DNA from: Pedobacter steynii
Lineage (GTDB): Bacteria > Bacteroidota > Bacteroidia > Sphingobacteriales > Sphingobacteriaceae
DNA length: 64,000 nucleotides
Direction of reading: 5' to 3'
NCBI RefSeq assembly: GCF_001721645.1
Contig: NZ_CP017141.1
Span: 5,022,001 to 5,086,000 of the forward strand
Shown here: in pieces, positions 34,013 through 43,866 of the stretch
How positions within the stretch are numbered: the first letter of the stretch is position 1
How the letters are laid out: the number at the start of each line of letters is the position of its first letter
The notes under the pieces: model-generated
What the model was told of the DNA's origin: nothing
Database searches by the model: none
What the model saw: the letters and a program-made list of their open reading frames with translations, nothing else
Translations under genes and position numbers: made by a program

Positions 34013-35092
34013 ATGCTAGGAAGAAAAATTATATTTACTTTTTTAGTGTTCATGGCTGGGGCTGTGACACCAGCTGCTTTCGCACAAAGGTCTGTTTTTG
34101 AGCAGCACGTTTCGGATATCAATAAAAACATCAACCTTTTGCTGAAGGACCCTAAAACAGGTCTGTATTTTGAAACGACAGATTCTATACAGAAGGAAAA
34201 TCCCCATTCCTGGTTATGGCCGCTCTGTGCATTGGTACAGGCAGCCAATGAAATGGATGTTTTATATCCTAAACAGGAACACCTGAAACCTGTAGTGAAA
34301 GCCATTGATCAGTATTATAGTGAAAAAGTGCCGGTGGCCTACCAGGATTATGTGACGGCTGAACGGTTAAGTTCCCGTTTTTATGACGATAACCAATGGG
34401 TCGCTATTGCTTATCTGGATGCCTATAACCGGACTAAGGAGAAACACTATCTTAAGAAAGCCATTATGGTATATGAATATATGATTACCGGAATGGATGA
34501 TAAGGTAGGTGGAGGTTTGTATTGGAAGGAGGGAGACTTTAGTACCAAGAATACCTGTTCCAATGCGCCGGCGGTATTGGTTGCTTTGCAGTTGTATAAA
34601 GTTACAGAAGAAAAGAAGTATCTGGAAACTGCTATAGCGGTGTATGACTGGACCAATAAAAAACTTCGTTCTCCGGAAGGCCTGTTCTATGACAATGTGA
34701 AAATACCTGGTGGTGAGATCGACCGTAAGTTTTATACTTACAATGCTGGTGCGATGCTTCAGGCCAATGCTTTATTGTATACGATCACCAATCATAAAAA
34801 GTATTTACAGGAAGCACAACAGATTGCCAAAGCATCGAAAAGCTACTTTTTTAAGGACAATCGCTTACCCGGACATTATTGGTTTAATGCGGTTTTGTTT
34901 AGAGGCTGTATCGAATTGTACAAAATCGATAGGAATAAGGATTGGATTGATATCTTCCGAAATGAGGCACAAAGAATCTGGACTGAAGAGCGGGATGAAT
35001 CGAATCTGATTGGAAAGAACAAACAGAAATCTTTAATTGATCAGGCTGCAATGATGGAGATTTATGCCAGGTTGATATCGCTGGAAAAATAA
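34013..35092 (+). CDS. GH76 alpha-1,6-mannanase-like secreted enzyme
   Basis: A 359-residue protein with a signal peptide (IIFTFLVFMAGAVTPAAFAQ). The (alpha/alpha)6 toroid of GH76 is visible: NPHSWLWPLCALVQAANEMD, then the catalytic aspartate pair in RFYDDNQWVAIAYLDAY, GGGLYWKEGDFSTKNTCSNAP, and TYNAGAMLQANALLY near the end. The family cuts internal alpha-1,6-mannosyl links, for example in fungal mannan. Length fits the family. The gene starts one base after the large helicase gene, an odd pairing that suggests read-through rather than a joint function. It is followed by 126 bp upstream of katG. Confidence 0.88.
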   Translation: MLGRKIIFTFLVFMAGAVTPAAFAQRSVFEQHVSDINKNINLLLKDPKTGLYFETTDSIQKENPHSWLWPLCALVQAANEMDVLYPKQEHLKPVVKAIDQYYSEKVPVAYQDYVTAERLSSRFYDDNQWVAIAYLDAYNRTKEKHYLKKAIMVYEYMITGMDDKVGGGLYWKEGDFSTKNTCSNAPAVLVALQLYKVTEEKKYLETAIAVYDWTNKKLRSPEGLFYDNVKIPGGEIDRKFYTYNAGAMLQANALLYTITNHKKYLQEAQQIAKASKSYFFKDNRLPGHYWFNAVLFRGCIELYKIDRNKDWIDIFRNEAQRIWTEERDESNLIGKNKQKSLIDQAAMMEIYARLISLEK

Positions 35093-35140
35093 AAGCTAAT
35101 AGTTTTTAACTATTTGATATAGATTTAATCGATCATGATT

Positions 35141-35152
35141 ATTGAATTCAAT
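35141..35152. promoter_or_regulatory. Perfect 12-bp palindrome upstream of katG
   Basis: ATTGAATTCAAT is its own reverse complement and lies 67 bp before the katG start within an AT-rich 126-bp gap. A peroxide-responsive operator is possible, but the motif is short and AT-rich, and I do not recognise a canonical OxyR or PerR box. No perfect TAnnTTTG promoter is visible in this gap. Confidence 0.3.
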
Positions 35153-35218
35153 ATCTTAAATTTATAATGCTTTGCAATTATCGAGGCATAAATAATATTC
35201 AGTTTATAAATATAAGAT

Positions 35219-37492
35219 ATGGAAAGAGAATCAAATGACATCAGTAAATGCCCCTTTCATAACGGAAGCATGAAACACAACGTTGGTGGTGGCGGTACCC
35301 GGAACAACGATTGGTGGCCCAATCAGTTAAAGCTGAGTATTTTGCGTCAGCACTCCTCTTTGTCGAGCCCGATGGGCGAAGATTTTGATTATGCAGAAGC
35401 TTTTAAAAGCCTCGATCTTGCAGCGGTAAAAAATGACCTTCATGCACTCATGACCGATTCACAGGATTGGTGGCCGGCAGATTTTGGCCATTATGGTGGC
35501 TTGTTTATACGCATGGCATGGCATAGTGCCGGAACCTATCGTGTAGGGGATGGCCGTGGAGGTGCTGGTGCTGGTTTACAGCGTTTTGCGCCGCTGAACA
35601 GTTGGCCAGATAACGTAAGCCTGGATAAAGCGCGCAGATTACTTTGGCCGATTAAGCAAAAATATGGTCACAGTATTTCCTGGGCGGATCTGATGATCCT
35701 TGCAGGTAACGTGGCGTTGGAGTCAATGGGTTTTAAAACTTTTGGCTTTGCCGGCGGACGTGAAGATGTATGGGAAGCAGACGAATCTGTGTATTGGGGT
35801 TCTGAAACCACCTGGCTGGGTGGCGATTTGCGTTATGCACATGGATCGCCCGGGGTAGAAGGTGATGGGGTATTGGTTACAGACGACAAGGCCGACGGTG
35901 ATGTTCATTCCCGAAATCTGGAAAAACCGCTTGCTGCTGTACAAATGGGCCTGATTTACGTAAACCCGGAAGGTCCGGACGGAAATCCTGATCCCATTGC
36001 TGCTGCTAAAGATATCCGTGATACATTTGGCCGTATGGCGATGGACGATGAAGAAACGGTTGCTTTAATAGCCGGTGGTCACAGCTTCGGCAAAACGCAT
36101 GGTGCTGCCTCTGCCGATCATGTAGGCAAAGAGCCTGAAGCGGTAGATCTGGAATTGCAGGGCTTAGGCTGGAGCAACAGTTATGGTTCTGGTAAAGGTG
36201 CTGATGCAATTACCAGCGGATTGGAAGTGATATGGACAAAAACACCAACACAATGGAGCAATAATTTCTTCGAAAATCTCTTTGGTTTTGAGTGGGAATT
36301 GTCGAAAAGCCCTGCCGGTGCACACCAATGGGTAGCCAAAGATGCAGAAGCCTTTATCCCTGATGCCTTTGATGCCTCAAAAAAGCATCTTCCGACCATG
36401 CTGACTACCGATCTTTCCTTAAGATTTGATCCTGCTTACGAAAAAATATCACGTCGCTTTCTGGAAAACCCTGATGCATTTGCAGATGCTTTTGCACGCG
36501 CCTGGTTTAAATTAACCCACCGGGATATGGGACCACGTGAACGTTACCTGGGACCTGAAGTGCCACAGGAAGAGTTGCTATGGCAGGATCCTATTCCGGC
36601 GGTTAATCATGTACTGATCGATGAAAATGACATTGTGGCATTGAAAGCAAAAATATCGGATGCTGGTTTAAGTGTATCTGAACTGGTTTCTACTGCATGG
36701 GCTTCAGCTTCTACCTTCCGGGGCTCTGACAAACGTGGTGGTGCCAATGGTGCACGCATTCGTCTTGCTCCGCAAAAATACTGGCAGGTGAATAATAATG
36801 CGCAATTGCAAAAAGTGTTGAACATACTGGAAAGCATTCAAAGAGAGTTTAATGTTGCACAGGCAAATGGCAAAAAAGTTTCGCTGGCGGATTTGATTGT
36901 ACTCGCTGGTTCCGCCGGTGTGGAAAAAGCAGCTAAAGATGCAGGTCAGGCTATCACGGTTCCTTTTACACCTGGTCGTATGGATGCTTCACAGGAACAA
37001 ACTGATGTGGAATCATTCGGTTATCTGGAGCCTGCTGCCGATGGTTTCCGTAACTACCGTAAAACAAAAGTCCCTGTCTCAACTGAAGAATTACTGATAG
37101 ATAAAGCTCATTTGCTTACACTTACTGCACCTGAATTAACCGTGTTATTGGGAGGTATGCGTGCTTTGAATACTAATTTTGATGGATCTAAACATGGGGT
37201 TTTCACTTCACGCCCTGGTCAGCTAACCAACGATTTCTTTGTAAACCTGCTCGATATGAATACCGTATGGAAAGCAGTGTCTCCGGATAGAGAAGTTTAT
37301 GAAGGTCGCGACCGGAATACGAATGAAGTAAAATGGACCGGTACCCGTGCAGACCTGGTTTTTGGCTCCAATTCAGAATTGAGAGCTATTGCAGAAGTTT
37401 ATGGGATTGCAGGTGCTCATGGCAAATTTACAAAAGATTTTGTGGCAGCCTGGACTAAAGTAATGAACCTGGACAGATATGATTTAAAGTAA
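35219..37492 (+). CDS. katG: Catalase-peroxidase KatG
   Basis: A bifunctional heme enzyme that removes hydrogen peroxide by catalase and peroxidase activity. The 757 residues give the typical two-domain structure with an active N-terminal half. The distal triad R98-W101-H102 lies in FIRMAWHSAGTYRVGDGRGG. The crosslinked adduct residues are W101, Y247 (in LIYVNPEGP) and M273 (in FGRMAMDDEET). The proximal histidine is H288 in ALIAGGHSFGKTHGA. The C-terminal half has lost the heme-ligand motif, as usual. Protein is expected in the cytoplasm; no signal peptide. The start ATG at 35219 matches the family start SKCPFHNG. A clear terminator follows. Confidence 0.97.
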   Translation: MERESNDISKCPFHNGSMKHNVGGGGTRNNDWWPNQLKLSILRQHSSLSSPMGEDFDYAEAFKSLDLAAVKNDLHALMTDSQDWWPADFGHYGGLFIRMAWHSAGTYRVGDGRGGAGAGLQRFAPLNSWPDNVSLDKARRLLWPIKQKYGHSISWADLMILAGNVALESMGFKTFGFAGGREDVWEADESVYWGSETTWLGGDLRYAHGSPGVEGDGVLVTDDKADGDVHSRNLEKPLAAVQMGLIYVNPEGPDGNPDPIAAAKDIRDTFGRMAMDDEETVALIAGGHSFGKTHGAASADHVGKEPEAVDLELQGLGWSNSYGSGKGADAITSGLEVIWTKTPTQWSNNFFENLFGFEWELSKSPAGAHQWVAKDAEAFIPDAFDASKKHLPTMLTTDLSLRFDPAYEKISRRFLENPDAFADAFARAWFKLTHRDMGPRERYLGPEVPQEELLWQDPIPAVNHVLIDENDIVALKAKISDAGLSVSELVSTAWASASTFRGSDKRGGANGARIRLAPQKYWQVNNNAQLQKVLNILESIQREFNVAQANGKKVSLADLIVLAGSAGVEKAAKDAGQAITVPFTPGRMDASQEQTDVESFGYLEPAADGFRNYRKTKVPVSTEELLIDKAHLLTLTAPELTVLLGGMRALNTNFDGSKHGVFTSRPGQLTNDFFVNLLDMNTVWKAVSPDREVYEGRDRNTNEVKWTGTRADLVFGSNSELRAIAEVYGIAGAHGKFTKDFVAAWTKVMNLDRYDLK

Positions 37493-37536
37493 ATTTTTGA
37501 ATCGAAATTTGCGCCCTCGCAGGAGGGACTATCTAT

Positions 37537-37566
37537 AACCGAACCCTAATAAGTTCGGTTTTTTTT
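37537..37566 (+). terminator. Rho-independent terminator of katG
   Basis: A perfect 8-bp stem (AACCGAAC with GTTCGGTT), an 8-base loop, and a run of eight T that begins in the stem, 45 bp after the katG stop. A smaller hairpin (CCCTC-GCAG-GAGGG) lies just upstream. Confidence 0.85.
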
Positions 37567-37611
37567 GGTTATATTTAATTCTGTCTACTATATTGAAAAA
37601 AAACACCTGGA

Positions 37612-39108
37612 ATGCGATTAAACTATAAAAAAATCCTGTCAATTCTACTGTTGACTACCTTTTGCACTGTGGCATTTGCGCAAAAGGAAAAAAGACGTTT
37701 GGCCCAGGTCTGGGTAAATGATAAATGTGGGTTTATCGATTCTTCCGGTTCTGAGGTAATTCCGTCTATTTATGATGACGCTGGCCCCTGGGGCAATAAC
37801 CTTGTGCCGGTAAATATTGGGAAATATACTCCCGGACCTGTATCCGTGTTAATGGCGCCAATTGATCCTGGAAGAACAAGTCCCACAGATTCTATCAATC
37901 GCAAGGAGAAATACATAGACATCACTGTGAAAAAAGAAGAAAATGGCAAATGGGGCTATTGTAATGCTTCAGGGGTATTGGTAATTCCAGTTCAGTTCAC
38001 CAACACCACTTTTTTTTATGAAGGAATGGCAGGGGTAGAAATTAATGGTAAATGGGGCTTTATTGATACAAAAGGAAAAACAGTAGTTCAACCGGTATAT
38101 GATACTGTTGGATATTTTTCTCAAGGACTTGCCGCAGTAGCAAAAAACGGAAGTTATGGCTATATCAATTTGAAAGGAGAGGAAGTTATCAAACTTCAGT
38201 ATACTCATGCTGATGCCTTTGAAAAAGGGTATGCAAAGGTACTTGAAAAATATACTTCCGGCAACAATGGTAAAAAAAGCATTGGAAGGATGATCGACCT
38301 TAAAGGAAAGGCCGTAACCGATGCTAAATATGACGTCGAAACCAATTTTTCAAATGGCCTGATCAGTTTTTCATTGGCCGCATCGAAACCTGAAGATAGT
38401 TTTATTTACGGATTGATCAATATAACGGGGCAGGTCATAACTCCACCTGTTTACAGGGAGATTTTAAACTTTAGCGATGGTCTGGCCAGGGTTATGGTTT
38501 ATAAAAGACATGAGTTTTATGATGAGTTTGTTCCACATTATGGCTATATCGATACCAGGGGAAGGGAAGTTGTTAAACCTAATCTTGCCAAAGCAGAAAG
38601 CTTTAATTATGGTATGGCAGTTGTCGCAAGATTTGACAAAAAAGATGATGGAGAATCAGAGCATGCTCTGATTAATGCCAAAGGAGAGCAGGTACTTGGC
38701 TTCAACTGGAAAAGTTTAATTATTTTGGATAGCAGGCACCTGTTGGCAAATTCAATTAAGAACCCTTATGAAAATGTAATTATCGATCCCAATGGCAAGA
38801 AGTTACTGTCTCTTGGAGGTAATGGCTTTAGGGGCTTGGGGAATGGCTTATTTACTGTCGTTAATGTAGAGGAGGAATCAACTGCTTTTATTGGTCTGAA
38901 TAAAAGGCCAGCCATAGATTTCAGCAAAAACAAAAAGAGAAAATTCATATCGTACCAATTTGGTTTAATCCGTTATACGGATCTGGATGGCAACTACGAA
39001 GAATCAGGCAAGATCAAGCTCGGTCTTATGGATTTAAAAGGCAATATACTGGTTAAACCTAAGTATAACGAAATCATGGATTTTGAGCCAACAGACTATC
39101 CTTTATAA
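37612..39108 (+). CDS. Secreted WG-repeat protein
   Basis: A 498-residue protein with a signal peptide (ILSILLLTTFCTVAFAQ). It consists of about eight WG (KWG) repeats, each about 50 residues long: WVNDKCGFIDSSGSEVIPSI, GKWGYCNASGVLVIPVQF, GKWGFIDTKGKTVVQPVYD, GSYGYINLKGEEVIKLQY, FIYGLINITGQVITPPVY, PHYGYIDTRGREVVKPNL and a final KLGLMDLKGNILVKPKYNE. Such proteins are predicted to be beta-rich and extracytoplasmic; their role is not known. It is flanked by terminators on both sides, so it is probably a single-gene unit. Confidence 0.9.
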   Translation: MRLNYKKILSILLLTTFCTVAFAQKEKRRLAQVWVNDKCGFIDSSGSEVIPSIYDDAGPWGNNLVPVNIGKYTPGPVSVLMAPIDPGRTSPTDSINRKEKYIDITVKKEENGKWGYCNASGVLVIPVQFTNTTFFYEGMAGVEINGKWGFIDTKGKTVVQPVYDTVGYFSQGLAAVAKNGSYGYINLKGEEVIKLQYTHADAFEKGYAKVLEKYTSGNNGKKSIGRMIDLKGKAVTDAKYDVETNFSNGLISFSLAASKPEDSFIYGLINITGQVITPPVYREILNFSDGLARVMVYKRHEFYDEFVPHYGYIDTRGREVVKPNLAKAESFNYGMAVVARFDKKDDGESEHALINAKGEQVLGFNWKSLIILDSRHLLANSIKNPYENVIIDPNGKKLLSLGGNGFRGLGNGLFTVVNVEEESTAFIGLNKRPAIDFSKNKKRKFISYQFGLIRYTDLDGNYEESGKIKLGLMDLKGNILVKPKYNEIMDFEPTDYPL

Positions 39109-39137
39109 GTGCTGAAATGCAATCAGGTAATGAGTAT

Positions 39138-39180
39138 TGAAGGATTGATAAAGCCATTATTAAACTTTATCAATCCTTTA
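39138..39180. terminator. Bidirectional terminator between the WG-repeat gene and the xyl operon
   Basis: A perfect 14-bp stem (39140-39153 with 39165-39178) with an 11-base loop lies in the 87-bp convergent gap. The T-rich flank is short on each side, but the stem is strong and symmetrical, so it can serve both strands. Confidence 0.75.
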
Positions 39181-39195
39181 ACATCTTTTAATGCA

Positions 39196-40884
39196 CTACC
39201 AGAAAATGCTGTAAAGAGCAATCAGTACCCCGGAGATGATCAAAGCTCCCGCAGCAAAACCAGCATTGGTTTTAAACATGCTGCGATCTACTTCCAATCC
39301 TTTAGGATTTACTCCATTTCTGTTTTCAAATAAACTGATGATAACCATGCTGACCACGCAGATGATAAATACAAAGCCCATCCTGTCCAGGAAAGGGATT
39401 TCATAAAGCATGCTGCCATCTTTTTGTTCCGCCAGTTTTGCGAATCCAAAATTGCTTAGCCATTCCAGATTACAGAAATTAGGTAAGGCTTTAAATCCTA
39501 CAGAAAGCAAAAATCCACCAATGGTTGCGAAAAGTGCAGCGTTGGAAGTGGTTCTTTTCCAGAAAAAGCCCAGTATAAACATCGCAAAGATGCCCGGAGA
39601 CACAAATCCGGTATACTCCTGAATAAATTGAAAACCTCCTTTTTTGTCAATTCCAAGCTGAGGGGCAATGATGATGGCCAGTAACATGGCTACAATCACG
39701 GTAATTCTGCCCACTATAACCTGCCTGTGTTCATTCGCTTCTTTGTTGATGACCTTATTGTAGATGTCCAGTGTGAAAATGGTAGCAATGCTATTCGCTT
39801 TACCGGCTAATGAAGCTACAATCGCTGCGGTTAATGCTGCAAAAGAAAGGCCTTTTAGTCCTGAAGGAAGTAGGTTTAATAATACCGGATAGGCCGAATC
39901 CGGGTTTAAAGATCCGTCTTTGATCATAGCGGTATTAAAATCTCCGTAACCTTCTTTGTACAATACATAGGCGGCAATCCCAGGGAGGACCACAATTACG
40001 GGCATGAGCAACTTCAGTCCGGCAGCAAAAAGTAAACCCGATCTGGCTGTCTTTAAATCTGCGCCTAAAGCTCTTTGCGTGATGTATTGGTTGCAGCCCC
40101 AATAATTCAGGTTTACAATCCACATCCCACCAATCAGTACGGTTAAACCGGGAAGGTCCATGTAGTGGGGATCTTCCTGACGGAAGATCATATGGAAATG
40201 ATCAGCGGCTTTCTCTTTGACCATTGCCAATCCGTTCAATACACCCGAACTGCCGAAATGAGTCGCTACCAGCTCCAGTGCAAGGTAGGTGGTAGCCAAT
40301 CCACCCAGGATCAGAAAGAAAACCTGAATAACATCGGTATAGCCAATCACTTTCATTCCACCAAGGGTGATGATGATCGCGAATACCGCTAAAACGTACA
40401 TGCAGGCTGTAGTATTGATACCCGAAATGCTGTTGATAGCCAAGGCGCCGAGGTACAGGATAGAGGTGAGGTTTACCACCACATATAACAATAACCAGAA
40501 AACAGCCATAATCATGGCTACGGTGTTATTATACCGCTGTCCCAGGAATTGAGGCATGGTGTAAATCTTATTTTTCAGATATACCGGAATGAAGAATATA
40601 GCCACAATGATCAGTGTGGCAGCAGCCATCCATTCGTAGGTAGCAATGGCAAGGCCCATTGTGAAACCGGAGCCACTCATACCGATAAATTGTTCAGCTG
40701 AGATGTTTGAAGCGATCAGAGAGGCTCCAATAGCCCACCAGGTCAAAGAATCTTTCGCAAGAAAGAAGTCTTTTGAATTCTCTTTGTGCGCTTGTTTTTT
40801 ACGGTAAACAGCCCAGCCATAGATCGCCACAATCAGAAAATAAACCAGGAAAACGACATAGTCGTATGTACTCAATGAGTTCAT
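39196..40884 (-). CDS. Sodium/sugar symporter (SSS family, SGLT-like), probable xylose uptake
   Basis: A 562-residue inner-membrane protein with about 14 hydrophobic segments. It has the SGLT hallmarks of sugar-type solute:sodium symporters: SLTWWAIGASLIASNISAEQ, FIGMSGSGFTMGLAIATYEW, FIPVYLKNKIYTMPQFLGQRY, NLNYWGCNQYITQRALGA, and AALTAAIVASLAGKANSIAT. It lies 20 bp after xylA in the operon xylB-xylA-symporter, so D-xylose is the likely substrate (inference from context). A related symporter is encoded at the end of the window. Confidence 0.9.
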   Translation of the reverse strand: MNSLSTYDYVVFLVYFLIVAIYGWAVYRKKQAHKENSKDFFLAKDSLTWWAIGASLIASNISAEQFIGMSGSGFTMGLAIATYEWMAAATLIIVAIFFIPVYLKNKIYTMPQFLGQRYNNTVAMIMAVFWLLLYVVVNLTSILYLGALAINSISGINTTACMYVLAVFAIIITLGGMKVIGYTDVIQVFFLILGGLATTYLALELVATHFGSSGVLNGLAMVKEKAADHFHMIFRQEDPHYMDLPGLTVLIGGMWIVNLNYWGCNQYITQRALGADLKTARSGLLFAAGLKLLMPVIVVLPGIAAYVLYKEGYGDFNTAMIKDGSLNPDSAYPVLLNLLPSGLKGLSFAALTAAIVASLAGKANSIATIFTLDIYNKVINKEANEHRQVIVGRITVIVAMLLAIIIAPQLGIDKKGGFQFIQEYTGFVSPGIFAMFILGFFWKRTTSNAALFATIGGFLLSVGFKALPNFCNLEWLSNFGFAKLAEQKDGSMLYEIPFLDRMGFVFIICVVSMVIISLFENRNGVNPKGLEVDRSMFKTNAGFAAGALIISGVLIALYSIFW

Positions 40885-40904
40885 GTAATTGGATTTAGGA
40901 GATT

Positions 40905-42236
40905 TTAAATGAATCTGTTAATGATGTTTTCCAGGAGTTCCTGCTGACCGCTGATGCTTTGTGGTTCTCCTTTTTCAACCGCATAATTGCGTAAAGCTTC
41001 CAGGTCCATCAGGCCATTCTCAAAATCCTGACCTGCACCCTGATCAAATGAGGCATAGCGTTGGGTTCTGATTTTTTTGTAGTCGGATTGCTGAAGGATT
41101 TGATCTGCAGTGATCAACGCCCTGGCAAAGGTGTCCATTCCGCCAATATGTGCGTGAAACAGATCAGCAGGGTGGGTAGAATTTCTTCTGATTTTCGCAT
41201 CAAAGTTGATTCCGCCGCCTTGAAGGCCATTGGTTTCCAATACAATCAGCATGGCTTCAGTCAGTTCATTGATGTTGTTTGGAAACTGATCTGTGTCCCA
41301 TCCGTTCTGATAATCGCCTCTGTTGGCATCCATAGAACCCAATAAGCCTGCATCAGCAGCCACCTGCAACTCATGTTGGAAGGTATGGCCCGCAAGCGTA
41401 GCATGGTTCACTTCAATATTTAATTTGAAATCTTCCAATAAACCGTATTGACGAAGGAAGTTGCTCACTGTTGCAGAATCGTAATCGTATTGGTGCTTAG
41501 AAGGCTCACATGGTTTAGGTTCGATGAAGAAAGTCCCTTTGAAACCCTGTTTGCGCGCATAGTCTTTTGCGGTATGTAAGAATTTAGCAAGATGTTCCTG
41601 TTCGCGTTTCATGTTGGTATTCAGGAGGCTCATATAGCCCTCTCGACCTCCCCAGAAAACATAATTTTCGCCATTCAGTGCAATGGTTGCATCTAACGCA
41701 GATTTCACCTGTGCTGCTCCATGTGCCAGAACATGAAAATCCGGATTTGTTGCTGCACCATTCATGTAACGGCGGTGAGAAAACAAGTTCGCGGTTCCCC
41801 AAAGTAATTTCACTCCGCTTGCAGCTTGTTTTTGCTGTGCATAATCCACAATTGCCTGTAGCCGTCTTTCATTCTCGGAAATGTCGTTCGTATAATCCAC
41901 CAGGTCCACATCATGAAAACAATAATAGGGAAGGTTCATCTTGGTGATGAATTCAAAGGCTGCATCCATTTTATCTTTTGCACGGGCTACGGCATCTGAT
42001 TTTTCATTCCATGGATGAATGATGGTTGCTTCGCCGAAGGGATCTCCACCGGTAGCCACAAAAGAATGCCAGTAGGCGCAGGCAAAACGCAAATGTTCCT
42101 TCATCGTCTTTCCTGCAATGATTCTGTTTTCCTCATACCAGCGAAATGCCAGTGGGTTATCCGAAGCCAGACCTTCAAATTTTATTTGTTCTATTCCTTT
42201 GAAAAATTCCTTTTCTCCTGTCGTTACTGTGATCAT
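40905..42236 (-). CDS. xylA: Xylose isomerase
   Basis: XylA converts D-xylose to D-xylulose in the cytoplasm. The 443 residues match the long class II enzyme in length and motifs: FFKGIEQIKFEG at the start, PYYCFHDVDLVDYTND with the catalytic histidine, VFWGGREGYMSLLNTN, FFIEPKPCEPSKHQYD with a metal glutamate, LNIEVNHATLAGHTF, and the metal-binding SMDANRGDYQNGWDTDQFP. The 95-bp gap to xylB is AT-rich and shows no clear promoter in this direction, so the genes are probably co-transcribed. Confidence 0.97.
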   Translation of the reverse strand: MITVTTGEKEFFKGIEQIKFEGLASDNPLAFRWYEENRIIAGKTMKEHLRFACAYWHSFVATGGDPFGEATIIHPWNEKSDAVARAKDKMDAAFEFITKMNLPYYCFHDVDLVDYTNDISENERRLQAIVDYAQQKQAASGVKLLWGTANLFSHRRYMNGAATNPDFHVLAHGAAQVKSALDATIALNGENYVFWGGREGYMSLLNTNMKREQEHLAKFLHTAKDYARKQGFKGTFFIEPKPCEPSKHQYDYDSATVSNFLRQYGLLEDFKLNIEVNHATLAGHTFQHELQVAADAGLLGSMDANRGDYQNGWDTDQFPNNINELTEAMLIVLETNGLQGGGINFDAKIRRNSTHPADLFHAHIGGMDTFARALITADQILQQSDYKKIRTQRYASFDQGAGQDFENGLMDLEALRNYAVEKGEPQSISGQQELLENIINRFI

Positions 42237-42331
42237 TTTGGTTCTTGGTTTTGGTTATTTTAATTTGTTTTTTAATCTTGCTTTAAATTTGATTTTATGT
42301 TTATATAAAATGCTTGTATTTAGTTTGTTGT

Positions 42332-43816
42332 TTATTGTTGTGTGATCTTTGCCTCTAAGTTGATGAGCCAGTCCTGATAGATCTGTTCATAGTTGGAAGT
42401 TAAGCTGGGCTCCGTGAATTGAATGGGCTTCATCCGACTAAAAGCTTCGGCCGGCCGGGCATAGATTTTCGCACCGATACCGGCACCTAATGCCGCACCT
42501 ATGCTGCCATCATTTTCATACAACTCCACAGGTACTCCGGTGCTGTTGACGAAAGCTTCCAGAAAGAGTTCACTCAGAAACAGGTTGGCTTTTCCGCAGC
42601 GGATCACATTCGGACGAAGGCCATTGCTGCACATGATGTCCAGCCCATAACGGAAAGCAAAGGCTATTCCTTCCTGTACGCCCCTAAAGATATGGGCGTT
42701 GGTATGCAGGTTGAAATCAATGTTGTGAAAATGGCCTCCAATTAACCTGTTGTTCAGCATGCGTTCTGCGCCGTTTCCAAAAGGTAAAACCCGAAGTCCA
42801 TCGGCACCGATAGCTACTTTTTTTGCTGTTTCATTCATCTCTGCATAGGAAATGCCAGATGTCAGCAGGTTTTTAGTCCACCGGTTCATACTTCCTGTGC
42901 CATTGATGCAGAGCAGGGTGCCCAACCGTTTTTGTTCCGGTGTATAATTGACATGGGCAAAAGTATTGACCCTGGATTGCGGATCATAAGCCAGTTGATC
43001 ACTCAGTCCATAAATTACTCCGGATGTCCCTGCGGTTGCGGCTATTTCTCCCGGCTCCAGGACATTGAGAGAGAGTGCATTATTGGGTTGATCCCCTGAT
43101 TTATAGGCGACAGGAATGCCTGATTTCAGACCGAGAAGTTCGGCAGCACTTAAGCTCACCGTCCCGTGTTCTGAAAAAACAGGTCTGATCTCCGGAATCA
43201 TTTCCGGATCGAAGCCATAGTGATCCATCAAGCTGGCGGATATCGTATCGGTTTTGAAATCCCAGAATATTCCTTCCGATAGGGCAGAGATACTGGTTGT
43301 AATGCTGGAACTCAGCTTCATGGCAATAAAATCACCAGGAAGCATAATTTTATGGATCTTTGCATAAACCTCTGGTTCGTTCTGCTTTACCCAGGCCAGT
43401 TTTGAAGCTGTGAAGTTGCCAGGGGAATTGAGCAGGTGACTCAAGCAATATTCATGGCCCAATTCATCAAAAGCTTCATTTCCCAATGCTACGGCTCTGC
43501 TGTCGCACCAGATAATGCTATTCCTCAAGAGCTGCTGTTCCTTATCTACCAGCACTAAACCATGCATCTGGTAGGCAATCCCGATTGCTGAAATGTCCAG
43601 CGGATTAAAAACGCCTTTCTTTTTGCAAATAGCAAAAGCATGTTGGGTGTGTTCCCACCACATTTCCGGGCTTTGCTCTGCCCATCCCGGCTTTAAGGCC
43701 TGAATTGCGCTCTCTTCTTCCGGATACTGTGCAGTTATGATGGTCTTTTGCGAGGCTGAGTCTACTATCGCAAGCTTGACTGAAGAAGTGCCGATGTCTA
43801 TTCCTAGTAATAACAT
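42332..43816 (-). CDS. xylB: Xylulokinase
   Basis: A FGGY-family kinase that phosphorylates D-xylulose to xylulose 5-phosphate for the pentose phosphate pathway. The 494-residue protein starts with the phosphate loop LLLGIDIGTSSVKLAIVD. It carries AIGIAYQMHGLVLVDKEQ with substrate contacts, the catalytic region PVAYKSGDQPNNALSLNVL, AATAGTSGVIYGLSD, and RCGKANLFLSELFLEAFVNS in the second domain. It is the first gene of the minus-strand xyl operon and is divergent from the LacI-family regulator, with a palindromic operator between them. Confidence 0.95.
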   Translation of the reverse strand: MLLLGIDIGTSSVKLAIVDSASQKTIITAQYPEEESAIQALKPGWAEQSPEMWWEHTQHAFAICKKKGVFNPLDISAIGIAYQMHGLVLVDKEQQLLRNSIIWCDSRAVALGNEAFDELGHEYCLSHLLNSPGNFTASKLAWVKQNEPEVYAKIHKIMLPGDFIAMKLSSSITTSISALSEGIFWDFKTDTISASLMDHYGFDPEMIPEIRPVFSEHGTVSLSAAELLGLKSGIPVAYKSGDQPNNALSLNVLEPGEIAATAGTSGVIYGLSDQLAYDPQSRVNTFAHVNYTPEQKRLGTLLCINGTGSMNRWTKNLLTSGISYAEMNETAKKVAIGADGLRVLPFGNGAERMLNNRLIGGHFHNIDFNLHTNAHIFRGVQEGIAFAFRYGLDIMCSNGLRPNVIRCGKANLFLSELFLEAFVNSTGVPVELYENDGSIGAALGAGIGAKIYARPAEAFSRMKPIQFTEPSLTSNYEQIYQDWLINLEAKITQQ

Positions 43817-43866
43817 ATGATATGGTGCTATGTCTTTTAATGGATGAATATTTGGTTATCAGAAAA

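Noticed and set aside
37513..37527. Small hairpin CCCTC-GCAG-GAGGG after katG
   Set aside because: Only five base pairs and no T run; the terminator is the next hairpin at 37537-37566.
42237..42331. Separate promoter for xylA in the xylB-xylA gap
   Set aside because: The gap is AT-rich, but no TAnnTTTG-type element is present in the minus direction.
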